NCBI GenBank assembly: GCA_031772625.1
Contig: CM062818.1
Location: 1,677,180,667-1,677,244,666 of the forward strand
DNA length: 64,000 bases
Source of the DNA: Pinus tabuliformis
Lineage: Eukaryota; Streptophyta; Pinopsida; Pinales; Pinaceae
Direction of reading: 5' to 3'
Part shown: piece after piece, positions 34,814 through 46,734 of the stretch
How positions within the stretch are numbered: the stretch's first letter is position 1
Layout: every line of letters begins with the position of its first letter
Program-made: the position numbers and the translations under genes
Notes under the pieces: model-generated
Seen by the model: the letters and a program-made list of their open reading frames with translations, nothing else
Database searches by the model: none
What the model was told of the DNA's origin: nothing

Positions 34814-36410
34814 TTACCAAAATTTACTCCTGCATTCAGAGTCTTCATGGCCAAAGTTGTTACAGATTGAACATTCTATATCATTTTCAAGAAGAGAAAA
34901 GTTATTATAGGAACTTTTCTTGATCCCTGTCACATTCCTTTGATTTCGTGCTTCTCTAGTCATGATGGTTTTGTAAGCAACACATTGAACAACTTTGTGT
35001 CCAAAATTATGACATGAGAAACATTGACCATTAAAAAATTTCCTGCGATTATCGAATTTACTGACATGGTGATTATAGTTTCCATTGATATTCATCTTTG
35101 AAGCAAATTGAGTACGATTTACCTGAGATTGGTTGTGGCTTTTGTTCATCCTTGAAGTAATTTGAGCCTGATTTACCTGGTGATCTACTTTATGCCTTTG
35201 CTGACGATTGTCAAACTGTTCACTGCTCTTTGTTGCATCAAGATAGCTTTTAGTGGAGGTTGATGGTTTTTGTGATTGATATGCTTCTTCAATATATCCA
35301 AGATCTATCTTTATCAGAGGAGAATGCTACACTTTGATAATTTCATTTAAGGTTTCTAATCCTTTAGCAAATCTAAGATTGAGAGCTTTTGTTTTCTCAA
35401 GATCCTTTCTTAGACCCACTATTTCACATTCTAGTTTTTCATTGTGTTTTTCTCTTTCAGCAAGTTGGTATCTCAAGGTGTCTATAATCATATTCTTTTC
35501 TTCTAAACAGATTTTGAGTTTAGAGATTTCTTCATAAAGGTCATCTTCATCTAAATCATCTAAAAAATCATCATCTTCATAAGCCATCAGAAGTCTATAG
35601 TCATTACTATTTTCATCTTCATCACTATTTGATAAACCATTGCTATCTTCATGAGTATAGTAGCTCTTTTTACTTACAGTTTGTTTTCTATTCCATTTTG
35701 AAAATTCCTTCCCTTTATCATATTTATCTTTATGAGGACATTTGGCAGCATAATTTTCCGGAACACCGTTGAAGCTTCTTGACAAAGTTTACTTCTTGTT
35801 CTTCTTCTGAAAGATGTCCTGTTATATTGAGTTCTTCTTTTCCTTTTGTTGAAGCTTCAAATGTGGCTTTTCTCATATCTGATGGACCTCCTTTTCTCAT
35901 CTCAAAGGAAATTAAGATTCTGTGAAGTTGTGTCATAGTAATAGTCTGTAGATCCTACTTTTCTTCTATGGCAAATACTTTTGATTCAAATTTGGCAAAC
36001 AAGGATCTTAAAACTTTTTCAACTAAGGTAACTTCCTTTATCTCTTCACCCAGATTCTTCATGCAATTAACAAACTCATCTATACGTGAGAAGTAACTAG
36101 CCATACTTTCATCATTGTGCATCTTGAGAGTTTCATATTGAATTCTGAGAGTTTGCAGTTTAGCACGTTTTACTTAAGAGTCTCCTTCATAGCTTAGAAC
36201 AATTTTGTCCCATAGTTCTGTGGCTGATTTGATCTGCACAACTTTGACAAACTCTGATTGTGACAGACTTCCCAATAATGTATTGACAGCCTTGGCATTG
36301 GTTTCATATTGCTTTTTACCTGCCGTATCTATAGGAATTGCTGAAGGAAATGTATATCCTCCTTCCACGATTTCCTAGACATTTGTTCCAAGAGATTGAA
36401 GATAGGTTGT
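34814..36410 (-). pseudogene. Element E gag, main part
   Basis: Minus strand from the G insertion: TTTYLQSLGTNV, then a stop at the expected Trp, EGGYTFPSA, KAVNTLLGSLSQSEFVKV and ELWDKIVLSYEGDS. After several breaks comes a coiled coil (35327-35785; KLKICLEEKNMIIDTLRYQ) and two zinc knuckles, CFSCHNFGHKVVQC and CSICNNFGHEDSEC (34814-35149). A long coiled-coil gag with two knuckles is typical of SIRE/Maximus. The first 27 codons are at 52213-52293, beyond element G. Confidence 0.87.
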
Positions 36411-36415
36411 AGTTA

Positions 36416-39362
36416 TGTTGAAGCCCCGAAAATCGGGTCGACAACAAGGGGGATACCCACCCGATCCGGACCTTGGTTGGCAGCTCCTTATCTGTTTGGT
36501 ATAGCGGGTCCGACTGGGGATAATGGGACCAGTTTCCCAATCTAAGGGTGTATGTGTGTGTGTGCAGATTTGGATGTTGCTGATCTAAGAGTACTTAAAG
36601 CTAATTTAATTCAAACTTTTAAACTAACTCTATGTTATTGTAATCTAATGAGAAACAACACATCTAATCTACACTAACCCGTGGTGTATTTCTTCTATTA
36701 TGCGATCTAAAGAGATTTCAAACAATAACTGGTAATAAAGATTATTCAGCTATCATAAGAATAGAAATCAATTAAGATAAACCACTTTGCATAAAAAGTT
36801 AGGCAAAACAGTTGTGAACAGCATATCGCATAATAAGTTATTCATATATCAGACATAAATAAATGGCTCCACCATACAGAAGTGCCAAATGGTAACTCAT
36901 ACATTCATGCAGTAACATATAAACAACTGAAAACTGTATATCACTTTAAGAATATAAGCAGAAATGGCCAACAGATAAAAGTACCATTTATGACTAATCC
37001 TACTCATAAGCTTCAAGCAAAAACGATTTATCTCTACTTGTTCTAACATCTACTAAGAGTACAAAAGTGCAACATCAGTAGCAGACATCAAATGCAAACA
37101 TTAATAAATCTCGATCCATCCATTCATCAAAACCTCCTCTGAGGGTGCAGAAGTGCATGTTCCGAGGACAAGTTTTTGACAAATTTCTGGACCCTTCTCT
37201 AAATGCATGAGAAGGGTTAAAATACTACTTCCTAATTCTAATAATAGTGTTTTTACAAAATTTAGGATGCAGTTTTCAAATGACCGTCCTTTTTCTAATC
37301 TAATTTAAAAGAAAAAACAACATTCTAAAATAAGGCTACTTCTGAACTTGGTCTTTAAAGCTGCAAGTGTTCATCATGGGCTTGAGGAGAGTCAGCTGGC
37401 TGACTTCTGCGCTGAGCTGGGCTACGAAAACAGAATCTATGAGAGCTAGCACTACTTTTTCGGCCGCGTTTATAATGCATTTCACAGTCATCCATTGACT
37501 ATGCGGCTTGACCAAGTATGCCCAGTAACACTCCCAATTCAACATATTTAATGCTTGGATCGCTTTTCCCTTTTCCTGCGCCTTCTGCTTCCATTCTGCT
37601 TCTAGTCGTAGTTTATTTGGTAGGTACCCCAGGGTGGTCTCTTCGATTAAATTGGCCCTATGTAAATTCTCATTTACACAGTCGATAAGAATGTTTGCTT
37701 GCGTGGTCGTTGTCTCCGCTGCTTGTTCCACAGGAAACTGAGGCCATATGGCCTTCTTTTTGTCTTTTAGGTCTTTGGTCAGGCCGCCTTCTGAACAGGT
37801 TTGATATGCAATTTCCCGAGCCAAGAGTTTATCAAGGATATACAGAGGCAAGACATGAGGAGGTACAGTGCTTCCAAACACTCTAATATAGGTGAACCAT
37901 TCTTCCCCGAACCATCTTGCGATGGGGATGATATCTATCTGTGCCTCGGGTGAGCACCTCGGGGGGTCTTCATCATACATCATTCTATACAAAGGTAAGA
38001 TAAGCCCATGACAAATCTGGTAGAAGTGTGGGACGAACTGAGAATCCCATAACACCTTATGATAAACATGGATAGGTAACGGGTCCTGGGTAGTCCATTT
38101 CCAACCCATAGTGGGAAATTTAGACACATAACAAATAGAATCTATAACATATGCGGACAGATAAAGAGGAGGATAGATCCTTTGAGACAAGGATCTTTTA
38201 GACCGGTAATTGATAACAGCCGTGTACAGATTATCAGAAAAGATCTTGGCCCAATCCATAATATCGGCATTTGTGGCAGCATCTATTAATGGTAGCCATT
38301 CAGATGAAAACCTATTGATATCCGGCATCCCAAATAATCTACAAAGCATGGCCGCAACAAAACAATACGGAGAGGTGAGGGAACCAGTGCTGTACATACC
38401 GTTTTTGTCCTTTTTGAGCGGCTCCTCTTTTCTGGACCAATCTTTGGTGGTCTCTGCTAGGTTTGGGTTCTCTACCACAAATTTCTTAACGAATTGTGCA
38501 TTATAAGTCGCCTATGGTTCAGGAAGATGATACATAAGCTTTAAATCTTGCGCAGCGAATGATCCGATGAGCCCATGTCCTTGAACCTTGAATTGTTTGT
38601 TGTTCATCTCTGCATTGTCAAGTATCCACTTGATCATATCCGTATATGGTAGAATTTTGGGCCTTGCTGCTATCCGGTGAAGAAATGAACATGCTAGCTC
38701 CTCTAAGGACACCTCGGAAGAGCGTTGTGAGCCCGCGACAGCATCAACCTTCATAATTCTAGGATTTTCTTCTTCAAGCAGCCTGTACATGCTTTCCCAT
38801 GTCAATATCCCTGCGTCTCTGTTACAGGCTGTGTCTGTATACAAAGGCGCCATCTCCTTCGTCTTTTCCTTCGCCTCAGAGCCTTGAGCTTCATTTTTCT
38901 TTCCCATTTCTTCCTGCGTCTGGCTTTGAATCGTCTTTAGTTCTTCGTTCCTGCAGATTACGAGTGAAATGGAAATGACTGATCAAGAAAGGTGATGGGA
39001 GAGTTTTAAATGCAACAGATATATCAAATATGCCACCTTACGTGAAGTAATTCTTTACAAAAGAACGCGTCTTCATTTCATTTAATAGCTAACAACTAAT
39101 TCATTTACTATCATCAAAATCGCATGATCTTGAGTCAGATTACAGTAAGTGGCTTTTCTTTGAATGGCGTGCCTGAAGGATTCGTGATGAAGTGATTTAT
39201 GATTTGCTTACATAACATCGTAGATCGCGCCATCGCAAATCGCACCATCACAGATCGCGCGAATATAATATCGCAACGATCGCAACATTGCAGGTCGTAG
39301 AAGTTTAATGTTGGTTGAATCTTGTCAGCTCATTTCTGCGATATGCGATCTTACGATCGGCG
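36416..39362 (-). repeat. 3' LTR of element G, part 1 (interrupted by F2)
   Basis: Runs from TGTTGAAGCCCC at 36416 to the F2 insertion; continues at 45220-45558. The match to 48943-51878 is close and uninterrupted, apart from single-base changes and short indels. Confidence 0.93.
37336..38907 (-). CDS. LTR-encoded protein of unknown function, copy 1 (523 codons, one internal stop)
   Basis: Starts with MGKKNEAQGSEAKEKTKEM at 38907 and ends at the TAA/TAG-type stop at 37336. One in-frame TAG (38512-38514) breaks it; the copy at 49863-51419 has CAG there, so the ancestral frame was open. I recognise no domain. Visible blocks: WESMYRLLEEE, HRIAARPKILPYTD, GWKWTTQDPLPIHVYHK, ICHGLILPLYRMMY, WFGEEWFTYIRVFG and PHVLPLYILDKLLAREIAY. 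The N-terminus is Lys/Glu-rich; no signal peptide is evident. It lies about 450-790 nt downstream of the CGATCGCA-rich part of the LTR. A possible 3' splice site (tctgcag) lies 44 nt before the ATG. A diverged relative with the same blocks is at 58329-60056. Confidence 0.75.
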
Positions 39363-39694
39363 TGTTGGGTCCCTATAATACTAGTGATTACCCCATTACT
39401 ATTGTAGTTATACCCCTTATTTATATTGTTGTGCCCCTATTACCCCCATATTGTTATTTCTGTGCCCCATAGAATCCCTCTATTGTTATTTTTGTGGCTT
39501 TATATTATTATTGTTAGGTCGGCTGGATTATATTGTGACTCCTTAGACTCCTATATATAGAAAGGAGGTTTTGTCATTTGTATCATCCAAGAATTGTTCA
39601 TTTATGTAATGTAAAGGAGGTTTCCCCCTCGAAGAGGCTGAATTCTAAGGCGTTGATCTATCTTTTCTATTTTTCTTGAGCTGGTTTCATAACA
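39363..39694 (+). repeat. 5' LTR of element F2
   Basis: 332 bp; TGTTGGGTCCCT ... GGTTTCATAACA. Confidence 0.96.
39552..39559 (+). promoter_or_regulatory. TATA box in 5' LTR of element F2
   Basis: TATATATA within GACTCCTATATATAGAAAGG; a plausible core promoter for the element RNA, at the same place as in F1 and F3. Confidence 0.5.
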
Positions 39695-39696
39695 TT

Positions 39697-39708
39697 TGGT
39701 ATCAGAGC
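39697..39708 (+). other. Primer-binding site of element F2
   Basis: TGGTATCAGAGC, two bases after the 5' LTR, matching initiator tRNA-Met. Confidence 0.93.
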
Positions 39709-40359
39709 TTTGGATTCTAGGGTTTCGCTGCTCCAAACAGGTCATCGTGGCATTTTCGCTATAACTTTTTTTCTGTGACGTTTCAGAAGTCGCAAAAAAA
39801 ACCCATTTGAGAAGAATTGGCGCTGAACCTTGGGTCCAAATTTCAGAGCTTTTCGCGTGATATTTTGGAGATATGATCTGAGGAAGTTGGTCTTTTTGCA
39901 GACTCCTGAATTACATTCAAAACAGGTGACCTGGGGAAAATCGTCATAACTCTCTCTCTGAGGATCGGATTGAAATTTCGTAAAAAGGTACAGAAAGAGG
40001 ACGGACTGTAGTTTCTTTATGTGTGTTTCAGATTCAAAGGTTGAAACAGTGACTCGTGGCACGTCGTACAAGTTCGCTCTACTGAACCAGTCTAAAAGCA
40101 AGTCACTGTGGGAGATTTCACATAACTCTTCCTTGGAGAATCCAATTTGGCTCAGACTTGTGGCATTGGAAAGAGGACGCAGAAGGCTACTACAGGTAGC
40201 AATTTCAGAACTGGATGATCCGAAATTACAGAGATACATCAGATTCAATATCAGGCTTCTATAAAGTGAAAAAAGGTGTGTAGTTTTTTTTTAATTTTTT
40301 GTGTAAGCTTGGTTTAACGGAATTCAAAGGGCATAGTAAAGCATTATTATCGGTAACTG

Positions 40360-41898
40360 ATGCCCCGAGGAAAGAAAATGCAAACACCTAGTAAGGAACC
40401 TGAAAGCTCTAGCATGACTCATGAAGAAGAGGAAGAAATGCTACATGATATATCAAAATTACAAGAACAAGTGCAACAAATGTCACGCTCACAAAAGCTA
40501 ACAGAAGCTAAGATAAGTGGCGTGGAATCTAAGATAAATGGCGTGGAATCTAAGATAAAGGGCATGGAAGCTAAGATGGAGGATTCGATGGTAAATTTGA
40601 AGATAGATTTGAAGACAGACATGGAAGAATTGAAGAAGTTGCTACAAGAAAGGGTCACTAATGGTGAAAAGGTAGTAAAGGAAACTCATGATGAGAACAA
40701 AAGAAATGTTAATCATGATTCCATAGACTCTAATGTTGGATCGAAGACTCACCATGTTCCAAAAATCGATATGAGGAAGTTTGATGGCAAGGATCCCGCC
40801 ACATGGATATTACAGATGGAGCAATTCTTCGATCTCAATAATGTGCAAAACACACAAAAGGTACGTATGGCAACTTTATATTTGGAACCAAATCAGTTTG
40901 TATGGTATCAATGGCTTTGTTCTCGTAAACAATTTATCACTTGGGCAATTTTTACGGAAGAATTGATAGCACATTATGAGGATACAAAAAGCAACACTTT
41001 TTTTAGCCAATTGATAAGTCTCAAACAAAAGGGTTCAATAATGGAGCACATTGAGGAGTTCCAAAAATTGAACATAAGGGTAAAAGATATTCCAGAGGAG
41101 CATAGGATTGATGTGTTCATAGGGTCTTTAAAGGATAATATCCAACATGATGTTCGCCTTTGGGAACCTGATTCATTAGAGAAGGCATTCAGGTTAGCAA
41201 GAAAAATGGAAAGCAAAATTATGGCAACTAGGAAGCATACCACTCACAACTATAAAGACGGAAGTGTTGTTGCCCATAGTCTTCCACAACCTACAAGGTT
41301 GACACCACAACAATTGGAAGAAAAAAGAGCAAAAGGGCTTTGTTACAATTGTGATAGCAAATACACAAAAGGTCATAAGTGTGCTGAGAAGAAATTATTC
41401 TACATAGATTGTGAAGAGGAAGAAGAAAAGGAGCAAGAAAGGTCAAAAGAAGAGGATATATTCCAGGAACAAAGCCTAGATGAAGAACAAATAAATCCGA
41501 CCATATCTTGTAATGCATTGGCGGGAATTACCACTCCTCAAACCATCAAGATAGAAGGACAAATCAAGAAGAAAAAGGTAATAGTGTTGATTGATTCAGG
41601 AAGCACCCACAATTTTATTCATTGTAGGGTAGCAAAAGAATTGAATTGCTTCCTATATCCAGCACCAGAGTGTCAAGTGATGATTGCAAATGGAGGAACA
41701 ATAAATTGCTCTGGAAAGTGCCATAATATCAAGCTATCCATGGGAGAATATGTATTGACTAGCCCAATGCTTTCCATTCCAATGGGAGGTGCTGATGTTG
41801 TACTAGGAGTCCAATGGCTACAATCCTTGGGTACAATAGCTTTTAATTTTCAAGAACTTTTCATCAAATTTTCTTGGAAGGAAAGGAAGTTGAATTAA
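40360..41898 (+). CDS. Element F2 gag and protease
   Basis: 512 codons from MPRGKKMQ. A coiled N-terminus with [17 protein letters not shown] repeats, gag core, zinc knuckle [14 protein letters not shown], then without interruption the linker QIKKKKV and the aspartic protease with [12 protein letters not shown] and [10 protein letters not shown]. Here gag and protease are in one frame, which F1 has lost. The frame breaks at about 41873, where one base is missing compared with F1 ('ttctacggaagg' versus 'ttcttggaagg'), so the last eight or so residues are wrong. Confidence 0.94.
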   Translation: MPRGKKMQTPSKEPESSSMTHEEEEEMLHDISKLQEQVQQMSRSQKLTEAKISGVESKINGVESKIKGMEAKMEDSMVNLKIDLKTDMEELKKLLQERVTNGEKVVKETHDENKRNVNHDSIDSNVGSKTHHVPKIDMRKFDGKDPATWILQMEQFFDLNNVQNTQKVRMATLYLEPNQFVWYQWLCSRKQFITWAIFTEELIAHYEDTKSNTFFSQLISLKQKGSIMEHIEEFQKLNIRVKDIPEEHRIDVFIGSLKDNIQHDVRLWEPDSLEKAFRLARKMESKIMATRKHTTHNYKDGSVVAHSLPQPTRLTPQQLEEKRAKGLCYNCDSKYTKGHKCAEKKLFYIDCEEEEEKEQERSKEEDIFQEQSLDEEQINPTISCNALAGITTPQTIKIEGQIKKKKVIVLIDSGSTHNFIHCRVAKELNCFLYPAPECQVMIANGGTINCSGKCHNIKLSMGEYVLTSPMLSIPMGGADVVLGVQWLQSLGTIAFNFQELFIKFSWKERKLN

Positions 41899-44852
41899 GG
41901 GGTATTGCAGGGAAACCAGGAAAGATAATCAGCTCTAATGGTATGACAAAGCTTCTAAAAAAGGAGCAAAGAGGTGTAATTGCACAATTATGTTCGCTAG
42001 ATGTTTCCACATTGGAATCATCTATTTCTCCAGATCTCCAAAAAGTCCTGGACAATCATTCCAAGGTATTTGAGACTCCCAAAGGTCTCCCACCTATGCG
42101 TGATCATGATCATGCTATTCATCTGATTCCAGGAAGTGTTCCTCCAAACATCAGGCCGTACAGATATCCCTATGTCCAAAAAAGTGAAATTGAACGTATG
42201 GTTGCAGAAATGCTAGAGGCTGGTATAATTCAACCGAGTCAAAGTTCTTTCTCAGCTCCAGTAGTATTGGTGCACAAGAAGGATGGATCATGGCGCATGT
42301 GTCCAGATTATAGGGAGCTCAACAAGCTCACTATTAAAGATAAGTTCCCCATTCCTGTCATTGATGAATTACTGGATGAATTGCATGGATCAATTTACTT
42401 CACCAAGTTGGATCTTCGTTCGGGATATCATCAAATCAGAATGAAGATTGAAGACATTCCGAAAACGGCATTTAGAACTCATGAGGGTCATTATGAATTT
42501 TTGGTCATGCCTTTTGGCCTTACCAATGCACCTTCAACATTTCAAGGTTTGATGAATTCAATTTTCAAACCATTCCTTAGAAAATTTGTGTTAGTATTTT
42601 TTGATGATATACTAATCTACAGCAAGTCTTGGAAGGATCATGTTGAACATGTTGACAGGGTGCTACAACTATTGGAGGAGAAACAATTATATGCAAAAAG
42701 ATCCAAATGTTTCTTTGGAGTCCAGGAGGTGGAATATTTGGGTCATATTGTATCTCATGAAGGAGTTAAGGTAGACCCTAGCAAAATTAAAGCCATTAAG
42801 GAATGGAAAATCCCCACATCCATAAAGCATCTGCGAGGATTTCTTGGGTTGACAGGGTATTATCGCAAGTTTGTTAAGAATTATGGGAGAATAGCAGCAC
42901 CTCTAACAACATTATTGAAGAAAGATTCATTTTCATGGACTCCGGAAGCAACAAAGGCCTTTGAACATCTTAAAGAGGCAATGTGCCAAGCACCGGTCTT
43001 AGCTACACCGGACTTCACAAAAACCTTTATTGTGGAATGTGATGCTTCAGGAAATGGAATTGGTGCTGTTCTAATGCAAGATGAAAGACCCATTGCTTTT
43101 GAAAGTCGTCCAATCAAGGGAAAGTTTTTAAGCAAAGCTATTTATGAGAAGGAAATGTTGGCAATACTCCATGCACTTAAGAAATGGCGACCCTACCTAA
43201 TGGGAAGACACTTCAAGGTAAAAACGGATCATGATAGCCTTAAATACTTTTTAGAACAAAGATTATCCTCTGAAGAGCAACAAAAGTGGGTCACAAAGAT
43301 GTTGGGTTATGACTTTGAAATCATCTACAAAAAAGGGAAGCAAAATGTGGTGGCAGATGCACTCTCAAGAAAGGATGAGGATGTGGAAGCATTGTTGTGT
43401 GCCATTTCTATTATCCAACCAGATTGGATAAACGAAGCAAGGGAGGAATGGAAGAATGACGAAGAAGTGTGGGCACTTATTCGAAAGCTACAACAAGATT
43501 CCAGTACTTCTGATACATTTAGCTGGAAAAATGATTCGTTATGGTACAAAGATCGCTTATACCTCTGTAAGAATTCCCAGCTAAAACAAAAGATTCTTAT
43601 GGAATTGCACACTTCTCCCTTAGGAGGGCACTCAGGATTTTTAAAAACTTACCACAGGGTTAAGAAGGAATTTTTTTGGGATGGCCTTAAATCAGATATT
43701 CAAAAGTTTGTGGCGGAATGTTTGGTTTGCCAACAAAATAAAGTTGAAACAATTAAGACACCGGGTCTATTACAACCTTTATCCATTCCAAGCCAACGTT
43801 GGGAGGAGGTTTCAATGGATTTTATCACAGGTTTACCCAAGTCTGAGGGAAAGAGTGTCATCATGGTGGTAGTTGACAGACTTACCAAGTATGCACACTT
43901 TTGTGCATTATCACATCCATTTAAAGCCAGTACAGTTTCTACTGCATTTATGGAAACAGTTCAAAAGCTACATGGAAACCCAAAGATTATTGTAAGTGAC
44001 AGAGATCCCATTTTCACTGGAAATTTTTGGACAGAATTATTTTCTTGTCTTGGTACTCAGTTAGCTCATAGCTCATCTTATCATCCTCAATCTGATGGGC
44101 AAACTGAGATAGTAAACAAATGTTTGGAAGGATATCTTCGTTGCTTTGTATCTGATAAACAGACACAATGGGTCAAATGGTTGCCTCTGGCTGAATGGTG
44201 GTATAACACTTCCTTCCATACAGCAACAAAAATGACCCCATTTATGGCACTTTATGGGTATCAACCACCATCCATCACATCATATTTAAGAGAAAATTCT
44301 AAGGTTCAGGCAGTGGAACATCACATCGAACATCAACAACAAGTCCTCCAACTCTTAAAGGATAACCTCGTGTTGGCACAAAATAGAATGAAACAACAGG
44401 CAGATCAACATCGCAGTGAAAGAAGTTTTGATGTAGGTGATTGGGTATTCCTACGGCTACAACCATATAAGCAAATGTCCCTAAAGCAAGCTAAGAAGGA
44501 TAATAAATTATCACCAAAGTATTATGGTCCGTACAAGGTGTTGCAAAAGATTGGTACTATGGCATACAAATTGGAGCTTCCTGCAGCTTCTCGATTGCAC
44601 CCAGTTTTCCATGTTTCATGTTTAAAGAAGGTTATAGGTGACAAGCTCCCAATTCAAACAATATTGCCAGAACTTGACGAGGAAGGAAAAATTATATTGG
44701 AACCGGAAGCAGTCACAGAAACAAGAACTCGACAGCTACGAAATCGATCAATTTCAGAGTATCTTATCAAGTGGAAGAACTTATCCGCTGAAGATTCCAC
44801 ATGGGAGGATGAGAATTTTATGCAGAAGTATCCAGAACTACTCAAGCGTTGA
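41874..44852 (+). CDS. Element F2 pol: reverse transcriptase, RNase H, integrase, chromodomain
   Basis: 992 codons. The listed Met is an internal one; in the ancestor this is the continuation of 40360-41898 as one polyprotein of about 1500 aa. All catalytic motifs are present: FFDDIL in reverse transcriptase, VECDASGNG / [10 protein letters not shown] / KTDHDS in RNase H, the HHCC zinc part and SMDFITG, SDRDPIF, GQTEIVN in integrase, and a chromodomain ([16 protein letters not shown]) at the C-terminus. The integrase Gln before the Glu is normal here but Lys in F1. The polypurine tract GAAGGAGAGGGGCA follows at 44868-44881. Confidence 0.94.
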   Translation: MEGKEVELRGIAGKPGKIISSNGMTKLLKKEQRGVIAQLCSLDVSTLESSISPDLQKVLDNHSKVFETPKGLPPMRDHDHAIHLIPGSVPPNIRPYRYPYVQKSEIERMVAEMLEAGIIQPSQSSFSAPVVLVHKKDGSWRMCPDYRELNKLTIKDKFPIPVIDELLDELHGSIYFTKLDLRSGYHQIRMKIEDIPKTAFRTHEGHYEFLVMPFGLTNAPSTFQGLMNSIFKPFLRKFVLVFFDDILIYSKSWKDHVEHVDRVLQLLEEKQLYAKRSKCFFGVQEVEYLGHIVSHEGVKVDPSKIKAIKEWKIPTSIKHLRGFLGLTGYYRKFVKNYGRIAAPLTTLLKKDSFSWTPEATKAFEHLKEAMCQAPVLATPDFTKTFIVECDASGNGIGAVLMQDERPIAFESRPIKGKFLSKAIYEKEMLAILHALKKWRPYLMGRHFKVKTDHDSLKYFLEQRLSSEEQQKWVTKMLGYDFEIIYKKGKQNVVADALSRKDEDVEALLCAISIIQPDWINEAREEWKNDEEVWALIRKLQQDSSTSDTFSWKNDSLWYKDRLYLCKNSQLKQKILMELHTSPLGGHSGFLKTYHRVKKEFFWDGLKSDIQKFVAECLVCQQNKVETIKTPGLLQPLSIPSQRWEEVSMDFITGLPKSEGKSVIMVVVDRLTKYAHFCALSHPFKASTVSTAFMETVQKLHGNPKIIVSDRDPIFTGNFWTELFSCLGTQLAHSSSYHPQSDGQTEIVNKCLEGYLRCFVSDKQTQWVKWLPLAEWWYNTSFHTATKMTPFMALYGYQPPSITSYLRENSKVQAVEHHIEHQQQVLQLLKDNLVLAQNRMKQQADQHRSERSFDVGDWVFLRLQPYKQMSLKQAKKDNKLSPKYYGPYKVLQKIGTMAYKLELPAASRLHPVFHVSCLKKVIGDKLPIQTILPELDEEGKIILEPEAVTETRTRQLRNRSISEYLIKWKNLSAEDSTWEDENFMQKYPELLKR

Positions 44853-44881
44853 GGACAACACTTTTTTGAAGGAGAGGGGCA

Positions 44882-45214
44882 TGTTGGGTCCCTATAATAC
44901 TAGTGATTACCCCATTACTATTGTAGTTATACCCCTTATTTATATTGTTGTGCCCCTATTACCCCCATATTGTTATTTCTGTGCCCCATAGAATCCCTCT
45001 ATTGTTATTTTTGTGGCTTTATATTATTATTGTTAGGTCGGCTGGATTATATTGTGACTCCTTAGACTCCTATATATAGAAAGGAGGTTTTGTCATTTGT
45101 ATCATCCAAGAATTGTTCATTTATGTAATGTAAAGGAGGTTGCCCCCTCGAAGAGGCTGAATTCTAAGGCGTTGATCTATCTTTTCTATCTTTTCTGGAG
45201 CTGGTTTCATAACA
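44882..45214 (+). repeat. 3' LTR of element F2
   Basis: 333 bp, almost identical to 39363-39694. Confidence 0.96.
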
Positions 45215-45219
45215 CGGCG

Positions 45220-45558
45220 TTATCGCAGATCGGTAAATCTTGAAGTTTTTTCCTTATGAGTATTACTTTATTGCGATGCGATGTCATGCTTAACACGAGG
45301 GTCTTGCGAATACTGATATTATAGAGAAATGGAGGCATTTCCTATCTTTTTTACAATGCGGTTTTAAAGATATTTCTCTTATCGTAGACTTAGGTTAAAA
45401 ATATTCAAAAGACCTTTCTAAGCTTACGATGGTAACCTTATTTTGAAGAAAGGAAACTCTTGATTTTTTCTTTAAAATTTAACTAAGGGTCCCCATTCAT
45501 TTAGTATTTTTAATAACACGTAAATGAACAAGGGGGGGGGGTGTTGCTGGCCACAACA
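45220..45558 (-). repeat. 3' LTR of element G, part 2
   Basis: Continues the LTR after F2; ends CCACAACA. Matches 51879-52212. Includes a run of eight or nine G at about 45532-45541. Confidence 0.92.
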
Positions 45559-46734
45559 ATTGGCGATTCACTTGGGAGATCTCTGATCTTCTATTGACGT
45601 TTTCAAACTTCTGAAATAAAAAATTTCTCAGAAAACTTAAACTTTATTATAAAAAGATAAAGCATATTATACTTCAAACTGTCAATGATATTTTGTTTCA
45701 ACCTCTTTCTATTTTAATTACTTGCATCCTCAGCTTGTCCTTGCATTTACATCAGCCATTACTTGGTCTTGTGAAAATTAAAATAAAGTCTTCCCTGTGT
45801 AGCAGCCTTTTAAATATGCTCCTTTGTCGCAGGTAGAGCCTCTGCTACCAGTAGGCGTCCATAGCCTCGACAGGGTTACCTATTACCCAGTAATGATCCT
45901 TTATCCTGCTTAAGGCTATTTACAACTTTTCAGAGAAAAACCCATTTTGACACTTTTTTCCTTTTTTATTCTCTAAAAAACAATGTCTTGGTTTGGTGGC
46001 CAAATTATGACACAGTCATTCACTTGATTTACACTTTTGCTAAACAAGATGGCTCGTGATGAGACCCCTTGTCTTTTGATTGCAACAATCTTGAGTCGTT
46101 GCCCTGTTTTGGTGGAAAGTATTGGCAAAGTCAGCAAGTTATAATATATGTGATCATGATAAGCCGGCTCGTGATGAGACCTCTTATTCTTTGAGATATA
46201 GTGTTTTTTCGAATTGTTCCTCTGAATGCTGTGATTTCCTTTAGCAGGGAGGAAGTCAAATTTTCTTTCCTTAAGAAAGTTCTGGACGACAATAATAGAG
46301 TTTTTTGGAAATGGCTGTTTCTACAGAGAATCTTTATTTCATTATTGATACCTTTCATTGTACTGACATAAAACAATTTCTTCACTAAGATAGCTTTCTT
46401 CAAATTTCTTGGAGTTGAAACTAGTATCATATCTGGGTTAAAGTTCTATTGATAATAAAGAACAAGTTTCTAAAATATTTGTTGTTCATAGAAGCAGAAG
46501 TTCAAAATCTTTGATAGAGAAAAGGTGTCTTTAGTAAATGTCAATTGCTGTTAACCATAGCAAATTTTATTATGGAGAAAATTATTTAACGAAATGAGAG
46601 GTAGACATTCCCTAGGATTATGTACAGAATAGGGATAATCTGCTCTCTTATTTTACCTACCAACTATTAAAAGTAAACCTAATAACCTAGCTAAATTACT
46701 CCTACTCCTATTCTAACTATATACAAAAGATTAA
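45559..46734 (-). other. Element G internal region without recognised coding
   Basis: Lies between the gag-derived ORF and the 3' LTR on the element strand, where pol would be in an autonomous element. No reverse transcriptase or integrase motif can be read in any frame. A stretch of about 25 bp including 'ggctcgtgatgagacc' occurs twice (about 46049 and 46163). No clear polypurine tract; next to the LTR the plus strand instead reads TGGCGATTCACTTGGGAGA (45561-45579), which resembles a primer-binding site. Confidence 0.6.

Larger units (their letters stand above)
39363..45214 (+). mobile_element. Element F2: Reina-like Gypsy chromovirus, near intact, in the 3' LTR of G
   Basis: 5852 bp with LTRs 39363-39694 and 44882-45214. 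The target duplication CGGCG is perfect (39358-39362, 45215-45219), and the uninterrupted sister LTR (near 51878) has the single CGGCG, a true empty site. The two LTRs differ by only about three positions, so the insertion is recent. The coding region has a single frameshift. Same family as F1, opposite strand. Confidence 0.97.

Noticed and set aside
36316-36540. Minus-strand ORF across 36416
   Set aside because: A chimera of element E gag and the G LTR end, made by the insertion.
39215-39375. CRISPR-like array
   Set aside because: The ATCGCA words are short, irregularly spaced and without equal spacers; they are part of an LTR in a plant genome.
46131-46430. Minus-strand ORF of 99 codons in G
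   Set aside because: No gag or pol motif, no link in frame to the gag-derived ORF; likely chance.
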